Both the position numbers and the translations under genes were made by a program. From an uncultured Desulfovibrio sp. (lineage in GTDB: Bacteria; Desulfobacterota; Desulfovibrionia; Desulfovibrionales; Desulfovibrionaceae), in NCBI GenBank assembly GCA_900547595.1, contig URHE01000041.1, positions 1 to 15,891 of the forward strand: a DNA stretch of 15,891 bases. Direction: 5' to 3'. The notes below the pieces were generated by a model. The model made no database searches, was not told the DNA's origin, and saw only the letters and a list, made by a program, of their open reading frames with translations. Within the stretch, counting starts at the first letter, position 1, and every line of letters starts with the position of its first letter. Shown piece by piece: positions 1-5,944 of this stretch.

Positions 1-1
1 C

Positions 2-64
2 GCGGTCCCCCGCCTCGCGCTATGCTTTCCGGCGGCGGCATCCGCGTTCGCCGTGAACCCCTGA
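2..64 (+). CDS. Possible C-terminal tail of an upstream gene (partial)
   Basis: Frame 2 is open from the window edge and ends at a TGA at 62-64, reading AVPRLALCFPAAASAFAVNP. Its third codon positions are mostly G or C, like the real genes here. Its stop lies just before the AAAGG ribosome-binding sequence of the next gene, which fits an operon junction. The stretch is too short to identify a family. Frames 1 and 3 are also open for short distances, so the assignment is weak. Confidence 0.3.
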   Translation, partial: AVPRLALCFPAAASAFAVNP

Positions 65-76
65 AAGGCGGCATAT

Positions 77-865
77 ATGGATATTGACGGCATCCGCGCC
101 CTGCTCGCGGACGACAGACCCACAGTGGGCACCTGGCTTCAGCTCCCTTCGCCGGATGTGGCGGAACTCATGGCCCGCGCGGGCTACGACTGGGTGGCCG
201 CGGACCTGGAGCACGGCTCTTTCGGCCCCGGCGACCTGCCGGACATTTTCCGCGCCGTGGAATGCGGCGGCGCGGCGCCCTTCGCGCGGCTCCCCGAAGC
301 GTCCAAAACCTGGATCAAGGCCGCGCTGGAGGCCGGGGCCCAGGGGCTCATCTTTCCCATGATCGAGAGCCGCGCCCAGCTTGACCGGGCCATCGACCTC
401 GCCACCTATCCCGGCCAGGACGCGTGGCGCGCCGCCGGTGAGACGGCCCCGGAATACCGGGGCGTGGGCTATTGCCGGGCCAATGTGTTCGGCAAGCGCT
501 TCGACGCCTACCGGGAAGGCCGCGCGCCGAAGCTCTTTCTTGTGGCCCAGATCGAGCATATCCGCGCCCTGGACGAGCTGGACGCCATCCTTGCCCATCC
601 GCGCCTTGACGCCATCATGGTGGGCCCCTACGACCTTTCGGGCAGCATGGGGCTGACGGCGCGGTTCGACCATCCCGACTTTCTGGCGGCCATGGAGCGC
701 ATCAAGGCGGCCTGCGCCCGCGCCCACGCCCGCATGGGCCTGCACATCGTCCAGCCGGACCCGGCGGCGCTGGCGCGGGAGATCGCGGCGGGCTGCCGCT
801 TCATCGCCTACGGCATCGATACGGTCTTTCTCTGGCGCGGGGCCGAACGTCCGGCCCGCGCATGA
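77..865 (+). CDS. HpcH/HpaI-family class II pyruvate aldolase
   Basis: This 262-residue protein is a full-length member of the HpcH/HpaI aldolase family. These metal-dependent cytoplasmic enzymes cleave or form a C-C bond between pyruvate and an aldehyde. The expected landmarks are visible: DLEHG (D43, H46) and R71 for the pyruvate site, QGLIFPMIES near residues 89-98, and metal ligands E160 (AQIEH) and D186 (GPYDLSGSMG). ATG 77 is preceded by AAAGG at a suitable distance. It starts a same-strand run with an epimerase, a Kdo-type cytidylyltransferase, an acetyltransferase and a HAD phosphatase. That context points to sugar-acid biosynthesis rather than aromatic degradation, where HpaI itself works. 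The family call rests on motifs; the substrate is inferred and unknown. A catabolic aldolase for a keto-deoxy sugar acid is the main alternative. Confidence 0.9.
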   Translation: MDIDGIRALLADDRPTVGTWLQLPSPDVAELMARAGYDWVAADLEHGSFGPGDLPDIFRAVECGGAAPFARLPEASKTWIKAALEAGAQGLIFPMIESRAQLDRAIDLATYPGQDAWRAAGETAPEYRGVGYCRANVFGKRFDAYREGRAPKLFLVAQIEHIRALDELDAILAHPRLDAIMVGPYDLSGSMGLTARFDHPDFLAAMERIKAACARAHARMGLHIVQPDPAALAREIAAGCRFIAYGIDTVFLWRGAERPARA

Positions 866-891
866 TCCCACGCGCGCAAGGAGGAACTGCC

Positions 892-1806
892 GTGCGCATC
901 ACTGTTTTCGGCGGCTCGGGTTTTCTCGGTTCGCATATCTGCGACAAGCTTTCGGATGCCGGGCATGCCGTGACCATCGTCGATATTCAGCCCTCGCCCT
1001 GGCTGCGGCCCGACCAGCGGATGCTGACAGGGTCCATCCTGGACGAGCGCACCGTGGCCGAGGCCGTGGACGGCGCGGACATGGTTTTCAACTACGCGGG
1101 CATCGCCGACATCGGGGAGGCCAATGCCCGTCCCGTGGACACGGCGCGGATCAACGTGCTCGGCAATGTCATGGCGCTCGAAGCCTGCCGCAAGGCGGGC
1201 ATCTCCCGCTATGTCTTCGCCTCCTCGCTGTACGTCTATGGCAAGTCCGGCGGCTTTTACCGCTGCAGCAAGCAGTCCTGCGAGATATACATCGAGAATT
1301 ATCAGGCCATGTACGGGCTGCCCTATACCATTCTCCGCTACGGCTCGCTCTACGGGCCGCGCGCCGACAGGCGCAACGCCATCGAGCGCTTTGTCCACGA
1401 GGCGCTGACCACGGGCGTCATCACCTATTACGGCGCGCCCACGGCCCTGCGCGAATACGTCCATGTGGACGACGCCTCCACGGCCACGCTGGAGATTCTC
1501 GCCCCCGAGTTTGCCAACCAGAACATCATCATCTCCGGCAATCAGCCCATGCGCGTGGGCGACCTGTTCAAGATGATCGGCGAGATGCTCGGCAGGGAAC
1601 TGGTCATCGAATACCAGAACGACCCCAACAGCGGCCATTACCAGATCACGCCCTATGCCTTCATGCCCAAGGTGGGGCGCAAGCTCGTGCCGCCGCTCAC
1701 CGTGGACCTGGGCCAGGGCATCCTCCGCGTCATGGAGGAGGAGCATCGCGCCCTGCATCCCGAACTTCAGTCCGAGGGGGGCTGTCTCGTCCCCACGGAT
1801 GATTAG
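892..1806 (+). CDS. NAD-dependent epimerase/dehydratase (extended SDR)
   Basis: The 304-residue product is an extended short-chain dehydrogenase of the kind that epimerises, dehydrates or decarboxylates nucleotide sugars. The Rossmann motif GGSGFLG is at residues 7-13, and D31 at the end of strand 2 favours NAD over NADP. The catalytic set is S111/S112 (SSLYVYG) with the YxxxK pair Y123 and K127. GTG 892 is chosen because AAGGAGGA at 878-885 sits six bases before it and it places the first strand right at the N terminus. An in-frame ATG at 862 overlaps the previous stop but would add ten residues before the fold and has a poorer ribosome-binding site. It lies between the aldolase and the CMP-sugar synthetase, so it probably modifies the sugar precursor. 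The exact substrate cannot be read from the sequence. Confidence 0.88.
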   Translation: MRITVFGGSGFLGSHICDKLSDAGHAVTIVDIQPSPWLRPDQRMLTGSILDERTVAEAVDGADMVFNYAGIADIGEANARPVDTARINVLGNVMALEACRKAGISRYVFASSLYVYGKSGGFYRCSKQSCEIYIENYQAMYGLPYTILRYGSLYGPRADRRNAIERFVHEALTTGVITYYGAPTALREYVHVDDASTATLEILAPEFANQNIIISGNQPMRVGDLFKMIGEMLGRELVIEYQNDPNSGHYQITPYAFMPKVGRKLVPPLTVDLGQGILRVMEEEHRALHPELQSEGGCLVPTDD

Positions 1807-1854
1807 CCCGGCCATGGCCGGCCTTCTTCTTTAACCGTCCCAAGGAGCATTCCT

Positions 1855-2634
1855 GTGAACATCATTGCCGTCATTCCGGCGCGTATGGGTTCCAGCCGCT
1901 ATCCCGGCAAGCCCCTGGCCCTCATCCACAACGTGCCCATGGTGGGCCATGTGGCCTTCCGCACGGCCATGAGCCCGCTGCTCGATTCCACCTGGGTGGC
2001 CACCTGCGACCCCATCATCGAGGATTATTGCAAACGCGCGGGCCTTTCCTGCGTCATGACCGGCGACCATCATGTGCGCTGCTCCACGCGCACGGCCGAG
2101 GCGCTGCTCAAGATCGAGGCCGCCACCGGCAAACGGGCGGACATCGTGGTCATGGTCCAGGGCGACGAGCCCATGGTGCGCCCGGAAATGATCGACGCCG
2201 CCGTCCGTCCGCTCCTGGACGATCCCGGCGTCAATGTGGTCAATCTCATGGCGGAAATGGACACGGTGGAAGAGTTTGAGGACCCCAACGAGGTCAAGGT
2301 CGTGGTGGACCGCGCGGGCGACGCGCTCTATTTCTCGCGCGAGCCCATCCCCTCGCGCAAGAAGGGCGCGGACACGGTGCCCATGCGCAAGCAGGTCTGC
2401 ATCATCCCCTTCCGGCGCGACTATCTCCTCCGCTTCAACGCCATGGAGGAAAGCCCGCTGGAGATTTATGAATCCGTGGACATGCTGCGCATCCTGGAGC
2501 ATGGCGAAAAAGTGCGCATGGTGCCCACGAGCTGCCGCACCTGGAGCGTGGACACGCCCGAGGACCTCGCCCGCGTGGCCCGGCTCATGAAAGACGATGA
2601 CCTCATGGCCGCCTACGCCGACAGGGCGCGCTGA
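1855..2634 (+). CDS. KdsB-like CMP-ulosonate cytidylyltransferase, divergent
   Basis: This 259-residue protein belongs to the CTP-transferase family of 3-deoxy-manno-octulosonate cytidylyltransferase (KdsB), which activates Kdo with CTP for lipopolysaccharide synthesis. Conserved parts are the nucleotide loop ARMGSSRYPGKPL (9-21), QGDEP (102-106, metal-binding D104), SREPIP (161-166) and VDTPEDL with D233. Two family hallmarks are changed: the HxSGTxRxAE loop reads DHHVRCSTRTAE (71-82), and the usual GIYxYR strand reads CIIPFR (182-187). The region that is normally LEQLRxL reads SVDMLRIL. The start is GTG 1855, preceded by AAGGAG at 1841-1846. The enzyme should still bind CTP and metal but may prefer an acid other than Kdo. 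Genuine KdsB with drifted motifs is the alternative. Confidence 0.85.
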   Translation: MNIIAVIPARMGSSRYPGKPLALIHNVPMVGHVAFRTAMSPLLDSTWVATCDPIIEDYCKRAGLSCVMTGDHHVRCSTRTAEALLKIEAATGKRADIVVMVQGDEPMVRPEMIDAAVRPLLDDPGVNVVNLMAEMDTVEEFEDPNEVKVVVDRAGDALYFSREPIPSRKKGADTVPMRKQVCIIPFRRDYLLRFNAMEESPLEIYESVDMLRILEHGEKVRMVPTSCRTWSVDTPEDLARVARLMKDDDLMAAYADRAR

Positions 2635-3285
2635 ATGGACACTCCGGAATCCGGCGCGAGCGCGCCGTCCGCTCCCGGAGCCCCGTCCGCGCCCGGGCCG
2701 GCGGCGCGGTTTGCCGCCGCCCTGGAGGAACTCTGGATCGCGCTTTTCGGCTGGATACCCACGCCCCTGGGCATGGCCCTGCGGACGCTGGCATGGCGGC
2801 CGCTTTTCGCCGCCTGCGCCCCTGTGCGCTTCGGCACGGGCCTGACCCTCGCGGGGTGCCGCAACATGCGCTTCGGCAGGGGGGTGCGCGTCGGGCGCTT
2901 TTCCATCCTCACGGCGCAGGGCGGCGAGCTTGTCCTGGGGGAACGGGTGTCTCTCTCGCCGGGCGTCCATCTGGGCGCGGACAATGGCCGCATAGAGATC
3001 GGAAAGTGCTCGGCCATCGGGCCGGGCACGGTCATCCGCGCGGCCAATCACCGGTTCGCGCGGCGGGACGTCCCCATCATGTATCAGGGGCATGAACCGG
3101 GCACCGTGGTCATTGAGGAAGATGTCTGGATCGGCGCCAACTGCGTCATCACGCCCGATGTGCGCATCGGGCGCGGCGCGGTGGTGGGCGCGGGGGCCGT
3201 TGTCACGCGAGATGTGGCGCCGTTTGCCATTGTGGGCGGAGTGCCCGCGCGGGAGATCGGTCGGCGTGGGCAGGAGGAGGAATAA
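2635..3285 (+). CDS. Left-handed beta-helix (hexapeptide) O-acetyltransferase
   Basis: The 216-residue product is a hexapeptide-repeat acyltransferase of the maltose/galactoside O-acetyltransferase type, which moves acetyl from acetyl-CoA to a sugar hydroxyl in the cytoplasm. Imperfect hexapeptide repeats run from about residue 68 to 205, with N138-H139 (AANHRF) carrying the likely catalytic histidine. The late repeats EEDVWIGANCVI and GRGAVVGAGAVVTRDV and the VGGVPAREI end are typical. Residues 1-27 are a low-complexity Ala/Pro/Ser segment, followed by a hydrophobic helix around 30-55 that may sit at the membrane. ATG 2635 directly follows the upstream TGA, so translation is probably coupled. 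It most likely decorates the sugar made by its neighbours. The acceptor is unknown. Confidence 0.87.
   Translation: MDTPESGASAPSAPGAPSAPGPAARFAAALEELWIALFGWIPTPLGMALRTLAWRPLFAACAPVRFGTGLTLAGCRNMRFGRGVRVGRFSILTAQGGELVLGERVSLSPGVHLGADNGRIEIGKCSAIGPGTVIRAANHRFARRDVPIMYQGHEPGTVVIEEDVWIGANCVITPDVRIGRGAVVGAGAVVTRDVAPFAIVGGVPAREIGRRGQEEE
2662..2697 (+). repeat. Two tandem 18-base units coding APSAPG twice
   Basis: Two adjacent 18-base units at 2662-2679 and 2680-2697 match at 15 of 18 positions and encode the hexapeptide APSAPG twice. They form the flexible N-terminal segment of the acetyltransferase. Slippage of such an in-frame unit would change linker length without breaking the gene. Confidence 0.7.
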
Positions 3286-3294
3286 GGCGGAACC

Positions 3295-3930
3295 ATGAAA
3301 CTGGAATGTCTGGTTTTTGACTGCGACGGCGTCATCCTGGACAGCGTGCCCGTCAAGACGCGGGCCTTTGCCCGGCTGGCCGAACCTTTCGGCCCGGAGG
3401 CGCGCGACCGTTTCGTCATGTACCATACGGTCCATGGCGGCGTGAGCCGCTACCGCAAGTTTGCCTGGTTTTTCCGCGAGGTGCTCGGCCGGGAGATCAC
3501 CCCGGAGGAATCCGAAACCTGGGGGCGCCGTTTCGCGGAATATGCGCTGGATGAGGTGCGCCGCTGCGCGCTCATCCCCGGCGCCGCCGATGTGCTGGAA
3601 ACCTGGCGCGGGCGGCTGCCGCTCTATGTCTGCTCCGGCGCGCCGGAGGAGGAGGTCCGCGTGGTACTCGCCGAGCGCGGGCTGGCGGACATCTTCACCG
3701 GCATCCACGGTTCGCCGCCGGCCAAGGCCGAACTGCTGGCGCGCATCGTCGCCGGGGCCGGGGTGCCGCCCGAGGCGGCCCTCATGGTGGGCGACGCCGT
3801 GACGGACCGCGACGCGGCCGAACAGGTGGGCACGCGGTTCTACGGCGTCGGGGCGGAGCTCAGGGGCGGCCCCTTCCCGTGGGGCGAGGATATGCGGGGG
3901 CTCAATGCCTGGGTTGAGGCTCATGTCTGA
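3295..3930 (+). CDS. HAD-superfamily phosphatase (phosphoglycolate phosphatase-like)
   Basis: This 211-residue cytoplasmic protein has all four HAD motifs: DCDGVILDS with nucleophile D9 and acid D11, CSGAP with S114, K144 (PPAKAEL), and GDAVTDRD with D167 and D171. The insert after motif I is alpha-helical and of the usual cap size for phosphoglycolate phosphatase-like enzymes. The gene starts ten bases after the acetyltransferase stop. In a pathway to a CMP-ulosonate a phosphatase step is expected before activation, as KdsC does in Kdo synthesis. KdsC lacks such a cap, so this would be an analogue. That role is inferred from the neighbourhood; the sequence alone supports only a small-molecule phosphatase. 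Confidence 0.88.
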   Translation: MKLECLVFDCDGVILDSVPVKTRAFARLAEPFGPEARDRFVMYHTVHGGVSRYRKFAWFFREVLGREITPEESETWGRRFAEYALDEVRRCALIPGAADVLETWRGRLPLYVCSGAPEEEVRVVLAERGLADIFTGIHGSPPAKAELLARIVAGAGVPPEAALMVGDAVTDRDAAEQVGTRFYGVGAELRGGPFPWGEDMRGLNAWVEAHV

Positions 3931-5026
3931 GCGCGGATGGCTTCGGTGGCTGGCGCGCGGCGCGTGCGTGGTTGTGGCGGCTGTCCTTTGCGCCTGCGGT
4001 TCCGACGAGGAAACGGCGGGGCGGGGGGACGGCCCTCCCCGGGAAACCGCCGCCCCGGTCGGGAGCGTGGCCGGTGATTCGGGCGCGCCGCAGGTCCCGG
4101 CGGCCGTTGCGGAGGCCGTTCCGGCCGCGCCGGAACCGGCCCTGACGCCGGAGGAACGGGCCCGCGCCGAGCGTGCGCTTGATTTTCACAATGCGGCCCT
4201 GAGCGCACTGGAAGAAGGCTATTACGCCCTGCCGGACGCGCTCTACGCCAACGCGCGCTTTTATCTCAAGACCTGGCAACTGCCGCGCAGGCCGCGGACT
4301 TCCGGCGGCCGCGAGGCGTCACGGGCGCGGCTCACGCCCGAGGCCGGGCTGTTCAGCGACGAGGAGGCGGCGCGCCTCACCGCCGCCCTTGACGGCATGG
4401 ACAAGGCGCTGGATTCGCTGCTTGGCCGCTACAGGTCGCTGGAACGCTATGTGGCCGACCCGGACATCCGGGACGACGGCGCCAGGGGCACGGCGCTGGC
4501 GGCCAGACTGGGCGAGGATCACGCGGTATTCATGGCCGCCCGCAGATCGTGGCTGGAAATCGTCGAGGCGCGGGCGGCCGCCGCCGAAGCCGCGCTCCTG
4601 CGCGGGCACCCCCTGCAACGGCAGATCCGGGGGGCCGAGGCCATCTTTGCCTGTTTTGCGCGGACAGCCGCCGCCCTAGGCGCGGAAGATGCCAACGGGA
4701 GCGGCACGGCCACCCAGGGGGAGGGAACAGCGCCCTCCCGCAACGAAAGGGAGGCCGCGGCGCGCGCCGGGCTTGAACGCATCCATGCGGAACTGGAAGC
4801 CGACATCGCCGCGTCCGGCAAGCCGCCCTTCCCCGCCGCCCCGGAACTGGAGCGCCGCTACCGTGCCTTTCTCAAGGAGGCCACGGCCTATGCCGCCGCC
4901 CTTGGGCGGGGACTGGCCGAAGGCTTTTTCGCGCCGCAGCGCCGCGACCTCAATGTGGCGGCCATGCGCAGCCGCGCGGCCTATAACGCCTTTGTGCGCG
5001 CGGCCAACGGCCTGCGGACGCGCTGA
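3905..5026 (+). CDS. Predicted lipoprotein, helical (possibly DUF3829/YiiG-like)
   Basis: The 373-residue product begins with a lipoprotein signal: RGWLRWLARG, a hydrophobic stretch VVVAAVLCA, and the acceptor cysteine in CGSDEE. The mature part starts with a Gly/Pro/Ala-rich linker, then long charged helices rich in Ala, Glu and Arg. The pattern, including YNAFVRAANG near the end, recalls the DUF3829/YiiG lipoproteins, but the match is loose. Two starts are possible: ATG 3905, or ATG 3923, which gives a more typical signal peptide and an eight-base ATGTCTGA overlap with the phosphatase stop. Either way the two genes overlap and are likely translationally coupled. No function is known. It may anchor envelope work linked to the upstream glycan genes or be an unrelated operon passenger. 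Confidence 0.75.
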   Translation: MPGLRLMSERGWLRWLARGACVVVAAVLCACGSDEETAGRGDGPPRETAAPVGSVAGDSGAPQVPAAVAEAVPAAPEPALTPEERARAERALDFHNAALSALEEGYYALPDALYANARFYLKTWQLPRRPRTSGGREASRARLTPEAGLFSDEEAARLTAALDGMDKALDSLLGRYRSLERYVADPDIRDDGARGTALAARLGEDHAVFMAARRSWLEIVEARAAAAEAALLRGHPLQRQIRGAEAIFACFARTAAALGAEDANGSGTATQGEGTAPSRNEREAAARAGLERIHAELEADIAASGKPPFPAAPELERRYRAFLKEATAYAAALGRGLAEGFFAPQRRDLNVAAMRSRAAYNAFVRAANGLRTR

Positions 5027-5090
5027 AGCCGTCCCGCGCATGCGCGGAACCCTTCCCCGGGAATCCGTTCCTGCCGTTTCCCTTGCGGTT

Positions 5091-5128
5091 CCGGCCCTGT
5101 CAGAAGCCTGACAGGGCCGGACGTTTTT
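5091..5128 (+). terminator. Intrinsic terminator after the six-gene run
   Basis: A perfect 12-base-pair stem, CCGGCCCTGTCA at 5091-5102 and its complement at 5109-5120, encloses the loop GAAGCC and is followed by ACGTTTTT. This is a textbook Rho-independent terminator 65 bases after the lipoprotein stop and marks the end of the operon. Confidence 0.92.
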
Positions 5129-5198
5129 GCGGCGCGGGCGCGGGCTTTTTGCGGGCGTGGGCGCCTTGTTTCCGGGATGAGAAGTTTTGCCATGCCTC

Positions 5199-5214
5199 TG
5201 GCAAGGTCTTTGCA
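5199..5214 (+). promoter_or_regulatory. σ54 (RpoN) -24/-12 promoter
   Basis: The sequence TGGCAAGGTCTTTGCA differs at one fixed position from the σ54 consensus TGGCACG-N4-TTGCW, with the GG and GC elements at the required 12-base spacing (5200 and 5212) and a C just before the -24 box. The expected start of transcription is about 5225, giving a leader of about 100 bases before the YbjQ-like gene. σ54 promoters need an ATP-driven activator, so this gene should be conditionally expressed. The stretch 5027-5325 otherwise holds the terminator and short GC-rich hairpins but no convincing gene. Confidence 0.8.
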
Positions 5215-5325
5215 TAACAGAAAGTGCCATGCGGCGCCGTCAGGACGGCCCGTGTGCCGGGAGGGAACACGCCGGCGCGGCGAAGCGCCGAAAGCGGTCA
5301 GAGAGAGCAGTTTGGGGAGGTTGCC

Positions 5326-5745
5326 ATGTTTTTCTTGCTCGGAGGCAGCGACAAAAAGGCCCGCAAGGCCGAGAGGCAGAGCCGCACGCCCGCCGCGGAT
5401 TCGCGCGTGCGGGAGGCATTTCTTGCCGGGCGTTTTCCTGTGGTCACCACTCATCAGGTGGAAGGCCGCAAGATCGCCAAGGTGCTGGGCCTGGTGTGCT
5501 GCCGGGGCTTTGACTCGGAAGAGGCGTTTTTCGGCATGGCCGCCCGCGCCATGAACAAGGGCGCGCAGGCCATCGTGGGCTATAACGAGAACGTGGCCTT
5601 CCATCCGGACGGCAGCAAGTATTTCACCTGCTACGGCACCGCCGTCCTGTTCGAGTATGACCCCACAGACCCGGAAAGTCTGCCGCTCATGCTCCAGCAG
5701 CGCTTCCGCGAGCGCGACCAGCGCGTCAATGACGATATGATATGA
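5326..5745 (+). CDS. YbjQ/UPF0145-like small protein
   Basis: The 139-residue product starts at ATG 5326, five bases after GGGGAGG. An in-frame ATG at 5224 would add an unlikely Arg/Gly-rich leader that overlaps the promoter region. Residues 38-110 follow the YbjQ (UPF0145, heavy-metal-binding-like) pattern: VVTTHQVEGRKIAKVLGLV, a central helix MAARAMNKGAQAIVGYN, and a final GTAVLFE strand. This fold forms ring oligomers in known relatives, but its role is not settled. C58-C59 and C102 are unusual for the family pattern and could bind metal. A charged N-terminal 25 residues and an Arg-rich C-terminal tail flank the domain. It is a single-gene unit under a σ54-type promoter, between a terminator and a repeat cluster. 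Confidence 0.8.
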   Translation: MFFLLGGSDKKARKAERQSRTPAADSRVREAFLAGRFPVVTTHQVEGRKIAKVLGLVCCRGFDSEEAFFGMAARAMNKGAQAIVGYNENVAFHPDGSKYFTCYGTAVLFEYDPTDPESLPLMLQQRFRERDQRVNDDMI

Positions 5746-5754
5746 TCCGGGTCA

Positions 5755-5788
5755 GAGCGGTTTGGTAATGAACTCATCCAAACCGCTC
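5755..5788. repeat. Inverted repeat module 1, 11-bp arms
   Basis: GAGCGGTTTGG at 5755-5765 and its exact complement at 5778-5788 enclose a 12-base loop. It begins ten bases after the YbjQ-like stop. There is no T-run after it, so it is not a standard terminator, though it may protect the 3' end of that mRNA. Confidence 0.75.
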
Positions 5789-5815
5789 CGGCGGATGCGG
5801 ACGCCCGCGCCGTAA

Positions 5816-5855
5816 GAGCGGGGAAAAGCACGCTGTTCCGCCGCTTGTCCCGCTC
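5816..5855. repeat. Inverted repeat module 2, 7-bp arms
   Basis: GAGCGGG at 5816-5822 pairs with CCCGCTC at 5849-5855. Like module 1 it is introduced by AGAGCGG and closes with GCTCCG, suggesting related units. The long loop makes a folded structure less certain than in modules 1 and 3. Confidence 0.45.
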
Positions 5856-5879
5856 CGCGGGGAAATGGCGGGAGCAAAA

Positions 5880-5918
5880 TCTGAGGAAAATATCCGCAGG
5901 ACAGATATTTTCCTCAGA
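5880..5918 (-). terminator. Stem-loop downstream of livF; probable terminator and repeat module 3
   Basis: A perfect 15-base-pair stem (5880-5894 with 5904-5918) with a nine-base loop lies 27 bases beyond the livF stop. Read on the minus strand the stem is followed by TTTTGC, a short T-run, so it can end liv operon transcription. Outer arms GGAGCA (5871-5876) and TGCTCC (5925-5930) extend the symmetry. The arms are A/T-rich in an otherwise very G/C-rich window. Confidence 0.65.
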
Positions 5919-5944
5919 GCAGCATGCTCCGGGTGATACCGGCG

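Noticed and set aside
1831..3924. Very long open frame on the minus strand opposite the cytidylyltransferase, acetyltransferase and phosphatase genes
   Set aside because: It is antisense to three well-supported genes, is rich in His/Arg/Gly, shows no family motif, and follows from the high G/C third positions of the real genes.
5091..5120. The 12-bp palindrome as an enhancer site for the σ54 promoter about 100 bases downstream
   Set aside because: Position would suit an activator site, but the immediate TTTTT run after the stem makes an intrinsic terminator the simpler reading. A double role cannot be excluded.
5187..5218. σ70 promoter using TTGCCA and CATAAC before the YbjQ-like gene
   Set aside because: The spacing is 20 bases and the -10 match is poor, while the overlapping σ54 element fits far better.
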